DNA of 40,266 nucleotides. Origin: Hysterium pulicare CBS 123377. Taxonomy: Eukaryota > Ascomycota > Dothideomycetes > Hysteriales > Hysteriaceae. The notes below the pieces were generated by a model. That model was not told the origin of the DNA, ran no database searches, and saw only the letters and a program-made list of their open reading frames with translations. The position numbers and the translations under genes are program-made. Every line of letters begins with the position of its first letter. Position 1 is the stretch's first letter. The stretch is from the NCBI GenBank assembly GCA_000467715.1, contig AJFK01000915.1, positions 1-40,266 of the forward strand. Direction: 5' to 3'. Positions 19,714-32,018 of this stretch are shown piece by piece.

Positions 19714-22700
19714 ACTTTAAAGAGCACAGTCTGCATCTTCCCGGGTTTAGCGCATTGGGCGTATGATACCAGCTTTCTATTCTTGATAGAGCATTTGCAT
19801 GTGCAGTCTTCCTGTCGGCAGCCGCTCCATCTTTCTTGGGAGTTTTCGGACATGGTTCTTGGCGATGGGTGTGTACTGTGTGCGAGGCATTCTGCGGTTT
19901 CCATTCGGGCAACGGCTTTGGAGACATCGGTTGCCTTCTTCCTGTTATCCCGTGCATTTAATTCGTCTCCTTCCATTTTCACTTCCATGGTATTGGGAAA
20001 TGGGTTCGAAGGCAAAATTCTCTGGGCATAATATCCACTTCCTTGATATAGCGAAATCTGTCCACGCGGCAGCTCCAGTTCCTTGATGAACTCGGACAGC
20101 GCCCCGATGGCCTGGGGGTCGCAGCGGCCATTGGCTAGTTTGAAATTTGTCAGTTGTTTCAATGTTTGATTTCGATGTTTCGTTGTTGTTGCCTCGACAG
20201 GACCGTTTTTTTCCCTTGTCATGTTCGCAGATCGCTCTCAAGCCATCGCCCAGCGTCGAGTGGCACACATGCAGCCTGCCTATCCCGCGGCGATATTGCA
20301 ACGCCGCAACCTTCGCTAGGTGGTCCGCTTCCCGCTCTGGCGCAATCAGCATCTGGAGATCTCGGTCCAAATGTGCTTGTGTAACGATGAAGCCGCGGCC
20401 GGGCCCATTCGGTTGCTCTACCGAGCCGATGCTGTGGTGCTGTGTGTTGGCAGCCTGGGGAAAGGCGGACAGACGAGCTGTACGCAGTGACCAGCGGCAT
20501 TTTACGAGGGCCGGGACGGTGTCGAGTCTGGGGCGCGTGATTGCTCCATCGTCCCAATATGATGCTGTCGTTTTGTCGACGCGGCATCCAAGGGCCGTAC
20601 CTGGGCGACGAGCGAGGGCGATGAGCGGTGGCAGCAAGCCCGGTCGAGTAGAATATGCGGCGATGACAAATGCCAGAGGTAGCTATGGTGGGCTCTCTCA
20701 CGGCAGCCAGGCCGTTGAATGGTGGTGAGTTACAGCCTAAATGGTTAATAGCATGCGCCAGAAGATGGAGCTGGCAAAAGCGTATCAAGCTCGATTCCAC
20801 CCTGCCAAGTATCACCAGCAGAGGCCGTGATAATGAAATGACGACTGCCAGCGCGGTAGGGAGTACCCCAGGAGGTACCCGGCCAGACATCGTTACCACA
20901 AACGTCACGTGCAACCGCAGTCTTGGTTGAAACAAAACCCCCTGCGGACGAGGGTATGTGGGAGAAACACGCTGTAGAGAAAGTGGGCCGTGACGATGCT
21001 GGCAGAACGGCGGCGATGGCTCTGGCTACTCCCTCGAGCAGATGAACCTACTCGCCCCGTGATGTCGCAACGTGCATCGTGATGATGATTTGCTGGTACA
21101 TGCAATTACCACAATCCGCAGTACATGAAGCCGTGGGAGCTCTGACAATAATCACGAAGCATGGCGGGCGACGATGGATCATGGCCTGGAGCAGCACGCC
21201 CAGCGTGGCCCGCGGAGTGCCAGCGCTGCCGCTTGAGTTTGCAGCTGTTCGCCCGAAGTCACGCCTCGCAGCAGCGTCCCTCCCAGTGGGTCCCCGCCAC
21301 AACTCCTTCGCGCCTCTCCACCAACATCCCTATCACCACATCGCGGCCCTCCCCAGACCTGGTCGATTGCGGTCTGCTCGCCACCGCAGCGCGACCAGCA
21401 GGCCGTGTCTTGTTTGGTGCGTCATGCTCAGGGTAGTGCGCTCGGAAGATTCCTGTGGCTCGGGCGATCCTCGCGCTCGGGGGGATGCTGGAACCGCATA
21501 TAGGCCCAGGGCACGGCAATATAGGGCCTGAAACGGCATTCGCATGAGCTGAGCCAGTCTCAATGCCCACCTCGCTATGCGTCAGAGGGGGAGCACACGG
21601 GTGAGTCTGCTGCCTCTCCACGGCAAAAGCGCCTACTCTGCCGGCATGACATCCGCTTTTCCCTGGGCGTCTTCCGGTGCTTCCTCTGCCTGGAGGCAGC
21701 ATGGCAGCATAGCAGAGCGGTCGCAATGGCATAGTCAGCCCTGACGCCCCCCCAGTTCCTCCCGCGGCCCTGGCTTTCATCTCGTCTGTTTCATCTATCT
21801 GGCATCTGTTAGTGTTTGGCAGTGGCGGCGCTGCTTTGGGAACTGCTCATCTCCCTGCCGATGTGCCAATATCTGGCTGTTAATGCACATCGCCACGCTT
21901 TGAGGCTTTCCTGCACCCGGGATCGGGCATGCAGAGTCTGTAACGGCTCTGGAGATCTTCTGTCGGCGTTCTAGAAATAGGGCTGCGGTGGCATGGGCCG
22001 CCGTCGGTGCGCGTACTCGATTGGAACCAGCTCAACCTATTCTGAACGGCCTTCAATTTGAGTCGTCAGCCACTCAAAACACGAGGCCCGCCGCATTGCA
22101 ACCTGCTAAATGACTGCGATTACTCTCCAGATCTAGTGCTGGGGTGCGCTGCCCCGGTCATTGATCACCGCATTAATGCTTGACGTAGAATTCGTCCTGG
22201 GCTTGCCCATCTCAGCTACTTCCCTACCCTTCAGGAACAAAGACCGTCTCGTGGGAAGGCCCATTGCCTCTCGTGCTTGGACACAGAAGTCCGTGTGGCA
22301 ATTGCACAGGGCCGGCGCTTTTGTAGGGAAGACAGTTCCCGAACTTTTTAATGCTCCTCCTATCTTGCGCGACGACATGTTATAATGCACTTCGCGCCCG
22401 ACACGTACTCTGGAAAAGGTTTTGTTGCTTCAGGCCTATATCACGCATCCTAACGCTTAACACACCCGATAAGATTCTGCTGCTTATGGCGCGTCGCTCC
22501 GAGCTACTTCTGCTGCAACATTTGTCAATATAGCAAAACCGAAAAATCCCAAACACGTGCGATACATCTCCTCGACCGGCGCCGTATCTCAAACTGGTCA
22601 TCCTTTCTGGTTCAGGTCTCACTGCGGCGGCCTGCCAGAGCAAGCTAGCTCTGGTAGTCTCCATGCATATTCGCAACGCTGGCGAGTCCCTATCGAGGCT

Positions 22701-22717
22701 TCACCCTCGACTACGCG
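19714..22717. other. GC-rich spacer before the third SANT gene, no supported gene
   Basis: Overlapping ORFs of 190-240 codons on both strands (20147-20728 +, 20219-20935 -, 19945-20637 -) contradict one another and lack domain-like patterns. Cys/His/Arg-rich composition reflects base composition. The segment likely includes a long promoter and leader for the gene that follows, possibly with an unseen 5' exon. Confidence 0.5.
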
Positions 22718-22939
22718 GTGCAAGAACAAGCGGGAGAAGAACAAATACCATCCTCAAACGTCGACTCTACTCAACATGTCCTCCAGCATGGCTTGCCGTT
22801 CCAGAGCCCCTTCCTGCAGCCACCGCATCCTCATCTTCAAACACACGTGCATGGCGGCCACCATTCTCTCGTCCACCAAGTCACAAGTATCGAGGCCCAT
22901 CCCAGTCTACATCAATCGCACTTGTTGCGCCATTCACAG

Positions 22940-23793
22940 ATGCAACAACACTCTCCATCTTCTCCCTACGGCCCGGGCTCTCATATCGACTACGGCCAGC
23001 CTCCACCGGGAAGCCGAAAGCGCAGTCGGCACGAGGATTTACAGCAGCTGGATCTGCAAGGACTCCAAGACGTTCACGGCCAGTCCTCCGGAGACGTCCA
23101 AGTGGAACTAACTCCCGGCGGCCATCATACTCAGCCACAGGGGCTTCTTCACTATCAAGCTCCAGCTCCCCCTCAACAAGCTGCGCGCTATCATCACCAC
23201 CGCCCTCCGAACCAGCAGCATCCCAATAAGATGCCGCGCCTCGGCGAAGCAACTTCTCCTACTCATCATACTGGACCTCCCAGTGTGGTAGGGCAGGAGG
23301 GGATGCCACCGCCAGCTCCGCGACCGCGTGGGCCGAAGCTCAAATTCACTCCCGAAGACGACACGCTACTCGTCGATCTCAAAGAGAAGAAGAACCTAAC
23401 TTGGAAACAAATTGCCGACTTCTTCCCCGGGCGAAGTTCCGGTACGCTGCAGGTGCGATACTGTACGAAGTTGAAGGCAAAGACGACAGTGTGGACTGAT
23501 GAAATGGTAAGTGTGTATGCGCGCTCAACTTTGAGACGCGAGACGTTTAGTCGCCTCGGACGTGCTAACCAGGATTGGATAAGCAGGTACAAAAGCTTCG
23601 CAACGCCATGCAGGAGTACGAGAACGATCGTTGGCGCATTATCTCCTCAAAAGTAGGCTCTGGGTTTTCTCCGGCTGCGTGCAGAGACAAAGCTGAGGAA
23701 CTGGAAGTGGAAGCCGAGGTTGCTGAGGAGGGCGGTTACACGCAGTCGCAAATTGCGGGAAGTTCGAGCGATCCTGCCCAGTCCTTTCAATGA
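22940..23793 (+). CDS. Two-SANT/Myb-domain protein with His/Gln-rich N-terminus
   Basis: Exons 22940-23506 and 23587-23793. The intron is 80 bp with GTAAGT and GCAG ends, and the join reads VWTDEM-VQKLRNAMQEY. From the first in-frame ATG (22940) the product is 257 aa. The frame stays open back to 22658 without an ATG and codes a His/Gln/Pro-rich stretch of natural appearance, so the true start probably lies in an upstream exon. Counting from 22940, residues 132-180 (KFTPEDDTLLVDLKEKKN, LTWKQIADFFPGRSSGTLQV) are a clear first SANT unit. Residues 184 to about 230 (VWTDEMVQKLRNAMQEYEND, RWRIISSKV) are the second. KRSRHED and low-complexity sequence precede them. It is a likely paralogue of the 18718-19713 gene by domain layout, and probably nuclear. 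Confidence 0.8.
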
Positions 23794-26700
23794 CTCGCCG
23801 ATCAGTTCGAGGGCCTTCATGCGTGGTAATTAATGAGGAAGCGCTTTTTGGGGTGTGCTGGACACATTTTTCTCTACTGAGAGCGCCGATTCCGGAGACA
23901 TCGGTATTAATAGGGCAATTGCATTTAATAACCTTTCTTTCACGACACTCACACGAACTCTACGGCTCTTTACTTCTCGACTCTCGTTAAGAATTTTGCA
24001 TTTGGGGAACCTTTTTTACTCTACTTTCGGAATCACCTCGGACAGGGGCATGGCTGCTACACTTCTGCGGGAGAACCAGGGAAAGAATCAGATAAGCATA
24101 GCGGAACGGCGTTTGCAAAAGCTTGAACAGGTCCCAAACTTCTGGGACCATTATGGGTTCTGCTTTGGAGGCGGCATATACGACATCGTCACCACTATTT
24201 CACAGCATGTTTGATGGATGGCAGAAGTTAGAACGGTTGAAGTAGCAGCAATGCAAGGTATAGCTCTTGGCCTTTTACACCCAATTTTCTTTGTTTCGGA
24301 AATCTCAAATTGGAATGTGGACTCATAGTGAGAATAGATGGAAGGAAAGATACCCAGGGAGATTTCTAATTGCGCCTTTTTGCCTCTATTACTTTACTTT
24401 GTCATTGAATTCAAGCAAAGCAACCTTAAGTGTAACCTCTGATTCATCCTATTACATTTTTCAGATGAATACCATAATTCTTCTTGCGTATTTGGCATTG
24501 TCCTTAGCTGCAGCTGCGCAAACCACTCTCGTTACAAGTTTCTATTCATTTCTCTAAACGGCGCTTTGCATTCCTTGAAGTCTCCATAGACACATACATA
24601 ATTGTAATGCTCGGTTGGATAGCATTCCGAATCGAAAGGCTTCGCAATTCAAACCTCACAGACACTAATAAAAAGTTTTGGTATGCGCCGTCCGTATCTT
24701 CAAGCATCGCCACGCACGGCATGCACTCCGCATCGGTTGCGCGATCTGAAACTTCTTACTGTTCAGCTATTAATGCGAAGGATCAGGGACGGGAACATTC
24801 CCGTTACCGAGTTGACAGGAGACCTATTTCTCTGCCTAGCTAATCCATATGCAGGACGTCTTACTTCGTATCTACGACGGCTCTAACTTCATGACCTTCT
24901 CTATGCGAATGCAAAGTAGAGAACCCTGAGTAGCTGTGGTCCAGCTGTACCTCACCATACGAAGTTGCGCGAAAGCTACGACCACAACCCATATCAATAG
25001 CAGGCACGGACCTCCTTAACAGTCGTTTACTACGCCGGCGACAGTCCACATGACAACCGGAGCACCATGCTCCTTCGCTGAATAAGACGTTTTATTATTG
25101 ATTCTCGCCCACAAACGAGAAGCTGATTATCGTGAAGGTAGGAAGCCCTTCTCACGCCTACGCAGGCCTATCACTGATAGTCGCCTGGATAAATTGGACA
25201 CCAGCCGATTCCTACTTCGAACTCAGGAAATGTCTCGGTGAGCGCGAGACCTCATAACCCAAGATCGAGAGCACACAAAAAGAGAATTGATCCATGTCAA
25301 TGCCCAAATTACCCTTACCCTGTCCATGCATTCCGGCGGTCGAGCACTCGCTCGCTCGCAGCGCGCACAGCTTTGCCCTCAATCCACCCGCCACCCAGGT
25401 AGCAGGCAGCCGCCTCCGCCTCCCCTCCTCTCCCACGATCTTTGACGAAGGTCGTACAGATGATCGCCTCTTCCGTCCGTCCATGTACCCTCGTTGGGCC
25501 ATGTGGCAGTGGCAAACTCGCACCTCCACCGAGGATCTTTCATCAATGTGAAGCCTCCGTTTCGCCAGGACCAGTAGGTATCGTTCCCGAAGCCTTGCTT
25601 TTTCGGGACTATGGCGATCAGCACGTCGTTGAAATGTGACAAACATATCGGGGCCCACTTCCGCGCGTGTGGAGCACGTTGTTCTAGGATTCGATGCACA
25701 TCGGATCACGTCGAAAGATCAGCATATGAGCGACGAGGGCGACCAAAATAAGTTTTTCTTAGTTTCCAGAACGGTCGTTTAGATTGAAAACGATTGACGT
25801 GGGCGCGAGTCGATATCATAAGACCCTCGGAATTATCAGAATAGGCTTGAGGGATCCAGGAACGCTTCCCGCCCACACATACAGCACCCATAGACACACA
25901 CACACCCTTCTCGAACGGTTTATTCCCCACAGCCATAAAGCGCCCAGGACCAGGTCAAGACCACACTTCGTCCGATCCATGAACGCTTAAGAGAGTTTCG
26001 ATAATGCCCAGGCAACTCATTTTATCACAAACCAGCATTTCACCCACGAACAGCCGTACCAAAGTTCGAGACTTCCCAAACTCTAAATCCGCACATCCAG
26101 CAATTTTAAACGAAATGCTCAATATTCTACACACCACATCCTCCCCTTCTTTTCCCCAACAAAAAGTGCTAACCTTGTTTCGTTTCGTACTTCGCCGACG
26201 TTCCTCCAGGATCATCAAAGTTTTGTTCAGATGTTTCATCACACTCACTTGTCCCCGCAGAATATCGCCTTCCATGGATCTTCCACGGCAAGGATACGGC
26301 GCCTTCGTAATATCAGTCACATCGTGGTGTTCATGCAGGAAGCGCGGAGGCGGCAGGCGGCGAGTTGCCTAGGGGCTTTTGGACGGAGCTTTTACTGATA
26401 TCATGACATATAAGTGGGGTCTGATATAGGCTGTATCAACTTCCAGGGTAGTTCGCCGAGAAAAACGATAGCGCTCAACGTTTTGGAGGCAAATCACCGT
26501 TTGAACTTCGGGAGGCTGGGGGCGAGTAGTCACTCTCGAAAAAGGGAACGCTAATTTTGGATGTTTGGTTAGAGTACGGAGGTAGCAGTAGGACGCAACT
26601 AGAGCTTCTTAAGGGGTATGTCCGGTAGGGGATAGGACAACGATCCGATGGAGACATGTTGAATTGAAGATTGAAATTAGATTGCTTGATGGAAGATGAA

Positions 26701-29700
26701 GATGGTCTGTTCACCTCGTACTCGCGATGCCTTCTGTTTTTCTATGTCGGTATCCGGCTCCTCCTTTCGTCGGCACTGCGGCGAAGCCTGCGTATACTTC
26801 GTGTTGTTATAGGGGCCTTGCGGCGCAGGCCACTTAGGAGGAGCATTATGGTTCAGTGCTGAGCGGGGCGGACGAATCCGCTCGATAGTATCTCTACCAG
26901 ACTTGAGAGCACTTCTTAGAGTTTATAGTAGAATCTTTGTTATTTTATGGTGGTTTATGACAGATAGCGTTGAATATAGACTACAGACTCAAGTTAGACC
27001 GCAGTGCTTATGAGCTAGATTGCTTTATCGCGCGAGCTTGCATGTGAGCCCTTTATCTGCTGACCGATCTCTTGCTGCAACGTGCGACCGTAGGATCGAG
27101 GATCATGGCGCGATTTGATGCCTGGATCAACTTTTATGAGGACAAGTATTTCACCGTCGCCCACGCGAGGACAGTTCTCTGACAGGGACGATTCGAACCT
27201 CTCACCGATCCTCACACGACTACGATCTTGACCTAGAGTCTGGTAGAAAATTTTGAGTCTTCTAATTTGGCTTCACAGTCATCCTGACTAACTTTACTCT
27301 ACTTATCACCGAACTATACTGACTCTAGGGTATGAAAGAGAGAGCTGTCGTGGCATCGTGAACATTCTTAGGGATGTCGGTGCAAAGTATAATGGTGATA
27401 CTCTCCTGAAGCAAGAATCCAAGATACATTGTTATTGTGAGTCGTCTTTCGCCTTCACTTTGACGAAGGACATCTAACGGTCTCAACGAAATGCTGAGGA
27501 TAGCGACGTCTTCTGCGTAATAATAGCTAATACCTGATGTGTGGTCTGAAGCCAAGTAATGAATCTATATACTATAGAACACTCCGTCGACAAACCCATC
27601 GACTACTTCCTATTTCCATCCATCTCAACAATCCTCAACCGCGGCCGTGATGCATGTATGGAGAACCGAGAGGTATAGATGGGCAATGGGACTGGTAGGC
27701 ACAACATAACGATGGAGACGGAGTGGCATCTTCACTGAAGGCCGAACTCCCAAGTTAGCAAGGAAACTTCACGATGGAGAGGCAGGATGGTGAAGAAGTC
27801 GACTCACAACTTGGCACCCCTAACCCTCTATGGGAGCCCTTTGCCGGCAGAGATCCCGGAATCCAAGTCAAGAGAAGGATGAACGATTCCAGTACATGAC
27901 GTAGGTGGAGGACAGAAGACGAAGAAGACAACAAATGATGACGGCAGTGAGGATGAACGACCGCAGACGGCAAAGCGATAAGACAATGCCTGAATAGGGT
28001 CAGAGGAGGATAATTGGAGATGAGAGAGGTGACACCAGCCAGATCGAAAGCATAGACATCCAGTCTATCGAGGCGCCCCTATTCCCAGAGACCCGTGCGT
28101 GGCATCATCATCGTTCGACCATTTTCCATTCATCGCATTGATGTCGACTCACTTCAATGGAATTCGTCAATCGAAGCGTCAGCACACACCACCTACTTTG
28201 AAGGGACATCCACATCGACCAGAAGTTTTCGCCTCGAAGTTCTTGAACACCACGCGATTGTTCGAGCACTGACTTGTCAATGCCATATAGCTGGCAATAG
28301 AAGAGATGATGGGATATATTTGACTCAATGTTGGGTCGCATATGACATATAGGTGGAGAACAGGAAGATGAAATAATGCCTAACTGGTTGTCGAGCTTGG
28401 GATTATCTGTGGAGGTCACCCGTTGATATCAAGTAAGTATTGACTTAATGCTATGACCGTTCATAACGATAATTGATATAATTCTACAGGCACAGCTTGA
28501 CACCTTTGAGCATGCGCCACCAAGAAACTGTTTCGGCCTTACTACAAACCTAGTCAACACGTATTACACTTGGGCCAACCGATATGGATCTCTACATATG
28601 ATGGGAGCAATCTCCAGGAAACGGACATGTTACCGCAGAGAAGCCATTGTCAATTCTGGGGTCGGGTGGGTGATGATACCTGGTAGATGGAGCTCACGGA
28701 AAGAGGTTTCTCGTGCGAAATTCTGCCTGAGGGCTCAGGAATGAGGTACGGAGACAATAGCACCGGCTGGAGAGTTAGAAACATCCGTAAAGCATTGAAA
28801 CACTTCCATGCGACTTGGGACCGAATACAAAAAGTCAGGTGGTGGTCACCAATGCCTTAGACAGGCCTCACTGGGATGCGGTGGTCGTTCTCTTCGATAT
28901 TATGCTTGTGTCGGAGGCCCTGCGGACTCATTATAGGTGTAGGATCGAGATATTGAGAAAGAGAAGATGTTATTCAAGCAACAAAAGTCTCTACTTTGGA
29001 GATATGAAAGAAGTGGCAATAGTTCAAGCATTCAAGACATGCATGATGATAAAAGAGAAGATTGTCATGCATAAAAAATTACGGAGATGTATGAACCTGC
29101 CTTTAGTAGCTTTAATCTGGGGGGAAAGCGCATGGTTAGGGCGGGCAATAGTATCACTGAGCAAAAGTTGCTCCAGCAAAATGAGGTGGACTCTCTGCAT
29201 TTCAGTATATTCAGAAGGCAGCCAGCAGCTATTTACCGTATACGTTGACAAATGTAAGATGCAGGGCTGGGAAGTATTGATATTAAGCGAGGCCTCCAAC
29301 CTGAAGCTGGTGTTTGATCGACAGCCTGATCGGCGTATGGGAATGTGACAAGGGTATACCTGAAAAGCTTGGCGACATCAGCCTCAATATGTACATAGAC
29401 AAGGGCCGGGGGAGTGAGGCCTCGGTTGGCTCCTACTTGGAGAATTTTCGTGACGCCCGAGGACAACGTCGTCAAGAACGTGGTGTGCTATCTGCTACGC
29501 TAATTGCTAAGTATGAGAAAGGAGAGGTTTCTGATGCGAATGATTTTTACGCATGGACAGGAGACGGAGGGTCGTGACTTCGTACTTTTTATTATCGCAT
29601 AGCTCAAGAGAGGCTGTGGAAGACCTCCTAGTAACGTGAGAGTGAGTCGAAAATTTCAGTGAGTACTCTTTTCGAGAAAACCTAGTAACTATCGTGGGAA

Positions 29701-29763
29701 AGGCGCAACTATTCCATTTAAGGTGATCGAGCAGACTCCTTCCGCAGCTTTCGAGGTCTAATA
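23794..29763. other. Gene-poor region, no well-supported gene
   Basis: Almost 6 kb with only short or unrecognisable ORFs. The longest on the + strand (28815-29348, 177 codons) has no domain pattern. A minus-strand ORF at 27325-27555 includes YYYAEDVAIL, which loosely resembles reverse-transcriptase motif C, but nothing around it supports this. A CA-rich patch lies at about 25875-25910. The sequence may include old transposon relics, but I cannot identify any. Confidence 0.5.
24465..24557 (+). pseudogene. Signal-peptide-like ORF, possible relic of a small secreted protein
   Basis: 30 codons starting MNTIILLAYLALSLAAAAQ, a textbook secretory signal peptide with an Ala-x-Ala cleavage site, then TTLVTSFYSFL and a stop. 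Fungal secreted and GPI-anchored proteins often begin their mature part with QTT(T/V)xxF. Here the chain ends after 11 mature residues, so it is either a truncated relic or the first exon of a gene whose splice donor I cannot identify. No downstream continuation is evident. Confidence 0.3.
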
Positions 29764-31430
29764 TTAAATCTTGCCGACGTCGATATCGTACCTTCGCTTC
29801 TCAAATTTCCACCATAAAGCCCACCCAAACAGGGTAATAAGAGTAAGAGGCACGCTAACTGCCCAGTACATCCAAAACCGAGAGGAGACAACGCCGCCTG
29901 AAGCTGAACTGGGATTGGAAGCGTCATGTTGCCAGTCAAACATGCTCATTGAGAAGAGAGTCTAATTGAAAATTATTAGTGATGATGATAGCGAAATTGA
30001 TTACTTGATGAAGGAAGGTAACCTACAGCTACGAACGTCCCCGGAAGGAAGAGAGTGGTGATGAAAGCTAGGATCTTCATGGAGGTACTATCTTGACCGG
30101 CAGTGGCAGCCAGCCGAGCACTCAGGCGATTGTCCGTTTGAGCCACGAAGCTGTATAGCTGTGTTTTGTTAATTGGCTTTGAGCACCCACAGACCATCGG
30201 AAGTTGGTTCAACTTACTACGTTCAGTTGGAGATTTATTCTGGATTCAAGGTTTTGGATGAGGTCCTCTACGGAATTGGCAACGTGGATGTTATATTCTA
30301 GCAGCTCTGATGGTTGATTTGACCATGGATTCTGACTCCGTGTCGTTTCGATGAATTTCGTGCGGACAGATAATAAAAATTTGGACACTGCGAGGTTCCA
30401 CTCCGGAGAACGTTTACAGAACAGGACTTTAGTCATTTGACCATGAATCTGTATAGTGAGGTCGGTGGTTTGTGATCTCTCCACTAATTGACCTTTGGTT
30501 AGCCTCTCCGCCGCCAGCATAGCTGCTTCGTATGCACTGTCGGGTAGACTGGACTTCATTTTTCGGCGGCCTTCTCTTACAACACCAATCTTGTCTTCGA
30601 CTTCCATCACATTTTCAGTCAACACTTCCCCACAGAATCCACGCAGTCGCTCAAGATGGTCGCTCATCAACGCGCACGGTAGTAAAAAGGGATCGGTCCA
30701 TAAATCCGCGGAGTGAAGAAGAGTCTGCAAGATTCCTGTCACGGGGCCGCGGGAATCTAAAAATCGGCTTTTGTCTATCGCAGTTCTGTAGCCGTCTAGG
30801 GTAACCCTCTCTCCGATAAGAATAGCTTGAGTCCAACGAGTTGAAATATCGTACGTAAAAGAAAGCATATAATTGGCGATCTCATACTTCTGGGGCGCTT
30901 TGATGAGAATAGCTAGAGATTATTATTAATATGTCAATGTCACTCGGACAGGTGGTTACTGACACAACATACGAGGCTCTCGGGGGTCGGATCCGTTGTA
31001 CTCGATATGACGCGAGTACGTACCACCACGAACGTCGAGCATTGGAAGTGTAGCAGGGTGGAGATGGAAACTCGACTCAACCGCAAGATAACTTTTTTCA
31101 GACATGCCAACTGACAGGTCTGGAAATGCACTGGATCCGCAAAATAGAATTCTTGTACCTCCTTCCAAAGTACCAGCTGAAGTGGGTTCTACGGGGGCAG
31201 CAAAGTCGCCTTCTTGTCGAAGCCATTCCTCAATCTGGGTAGCATTTATAGCTCCATGACGGAAATTATCCGAGGATGCTGTATCAACCTTCCAATTAAA
31301 TATTAGTGGCACGATAGAATACGATTTCAGGCAAACTGACCTTGCTGTACTTCCAAGTCTCAATATAGCGCACTTCTTGGGGTCGCCATGTCACAGCCTT
31401 CAGAGATTCCTCTCGAGCAACTTGAAACAT
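29764..31430 (-). CDS. CorA-like Mg2+ transporter-family membrane protein, 476 aa, five exons
   Basis: Exons 31430-31341, 31288-30973, 30912-30218, 30158-30027 and 29961-29764. The introns (52, 60, 59 and 65 bp) have GTCAGT/AAG, GTATGT/TAG, GTAAGT/CAG and GTAGGT/TAG ends, and the exons total 1431 bp in one frame. Residues 1-390 are a soluble, partly helical region. The C-terminus has two membrane helices, about 394-416 (MKILAFITTLFLPGTFVATL) and 440-462 (WMYWAVSVPLTLITLFGWAL), with a basic cytoplasmic-type end. The second half of the first helix is built by the last splice (FVA-TLFSMSMF). The Gly-Met-Asn signature of true CorA channels is replaced by SMSMF, common in the expanded fungal CorA-like family, so ion transport should not be assumed. 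Start is the first ATG in frame with the first exon. Confidence 0.88.
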
Positions 31431-32018
31431 GCTCAATACCATTCATTTCATTCCGGTATTGCTGGTCGTCTTAAAACTTGATATCATGTTATAGACGTGC
31501 CAACTGCGAGCGTAAGCTGAGAAGTTGTCGGGCGTATGACAACGCTAAGCGAAAAGACGTTAGACCAAGATTCAGAAGCGAGTGAACTTCAGCCTTCTCA
31601 CTCCAAGGTTTTATCAGTCTCTCGAGCGGCAGCGCGTCCCAACGCTATCTAGCCAACATCTCATTTGAATGAAAAGACATGCCCGATTATTCGTTATGCC
31701 TTTGAACTTCCGTATGCGAGTTCACAGTGCTTCCCGAGACACCTGGCAAAAGCGGTGACGGTGCAGCTGAAGAAAATGTCGAATGAACACGGGGATGCCA
31801 TCCAAAGAGCTCTTATGCTTTTGGCACTCACGTGTTATGTGTTACAGAACTCCCAGAGGTTACCGGCACCGAGAATGCTGGCAAAGGGTCACATACTAAT
31901 ATAAACACTCGTGCCGCAATGAAGATCTGAAAAGGTAACTATCGAGTGGAGAAGGATGATCTTACTTCTATCAAAGAAACAGTTCCTGACCTTATTTCCT
32001 TTCTATCGAGGCGAGTAC

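Noticed and set aside
19518-20935. Minus-strand ORFs of 230-238 codons and a plus-strand ORF of 193 codons
   Set aside because: One overlaps exons of a well-supported SANT gene on the other strand. The rest contradict each other and show no family features.
21079-21780. 150-173-codon ORFs on both strands
   Set aside because: Same GC-rich overlap pattern as the previous entry, with no conserved motif.
22557-23229. Plus-strand ORFs of 184 and 188 codons
   Set aside because: They are alternative frames of the SANT gene exon and end without the SANT units.
27160-27245. tRNA-like T-loop (GGTTCGAAT on the minus strand)
   Set aside because: The T-stem pairs at only three of five positions, no A-box matches at the required distance, and no acceptor stem forms.
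27325-27555. YYYAEDVAIL, similar to reverse-transcriptase motif C
   Set aside because: The first Asp of the catalytic pair is Glu, no other RT block surrounds it, and the ORF is only 76 codons, so a retroelement call is not supported.
28815-29348. 177-codon plus-strand ORF
   Set aside because: No recognisable domain, no promoter or splice context, and atypical composition in a gene-poor stretch.
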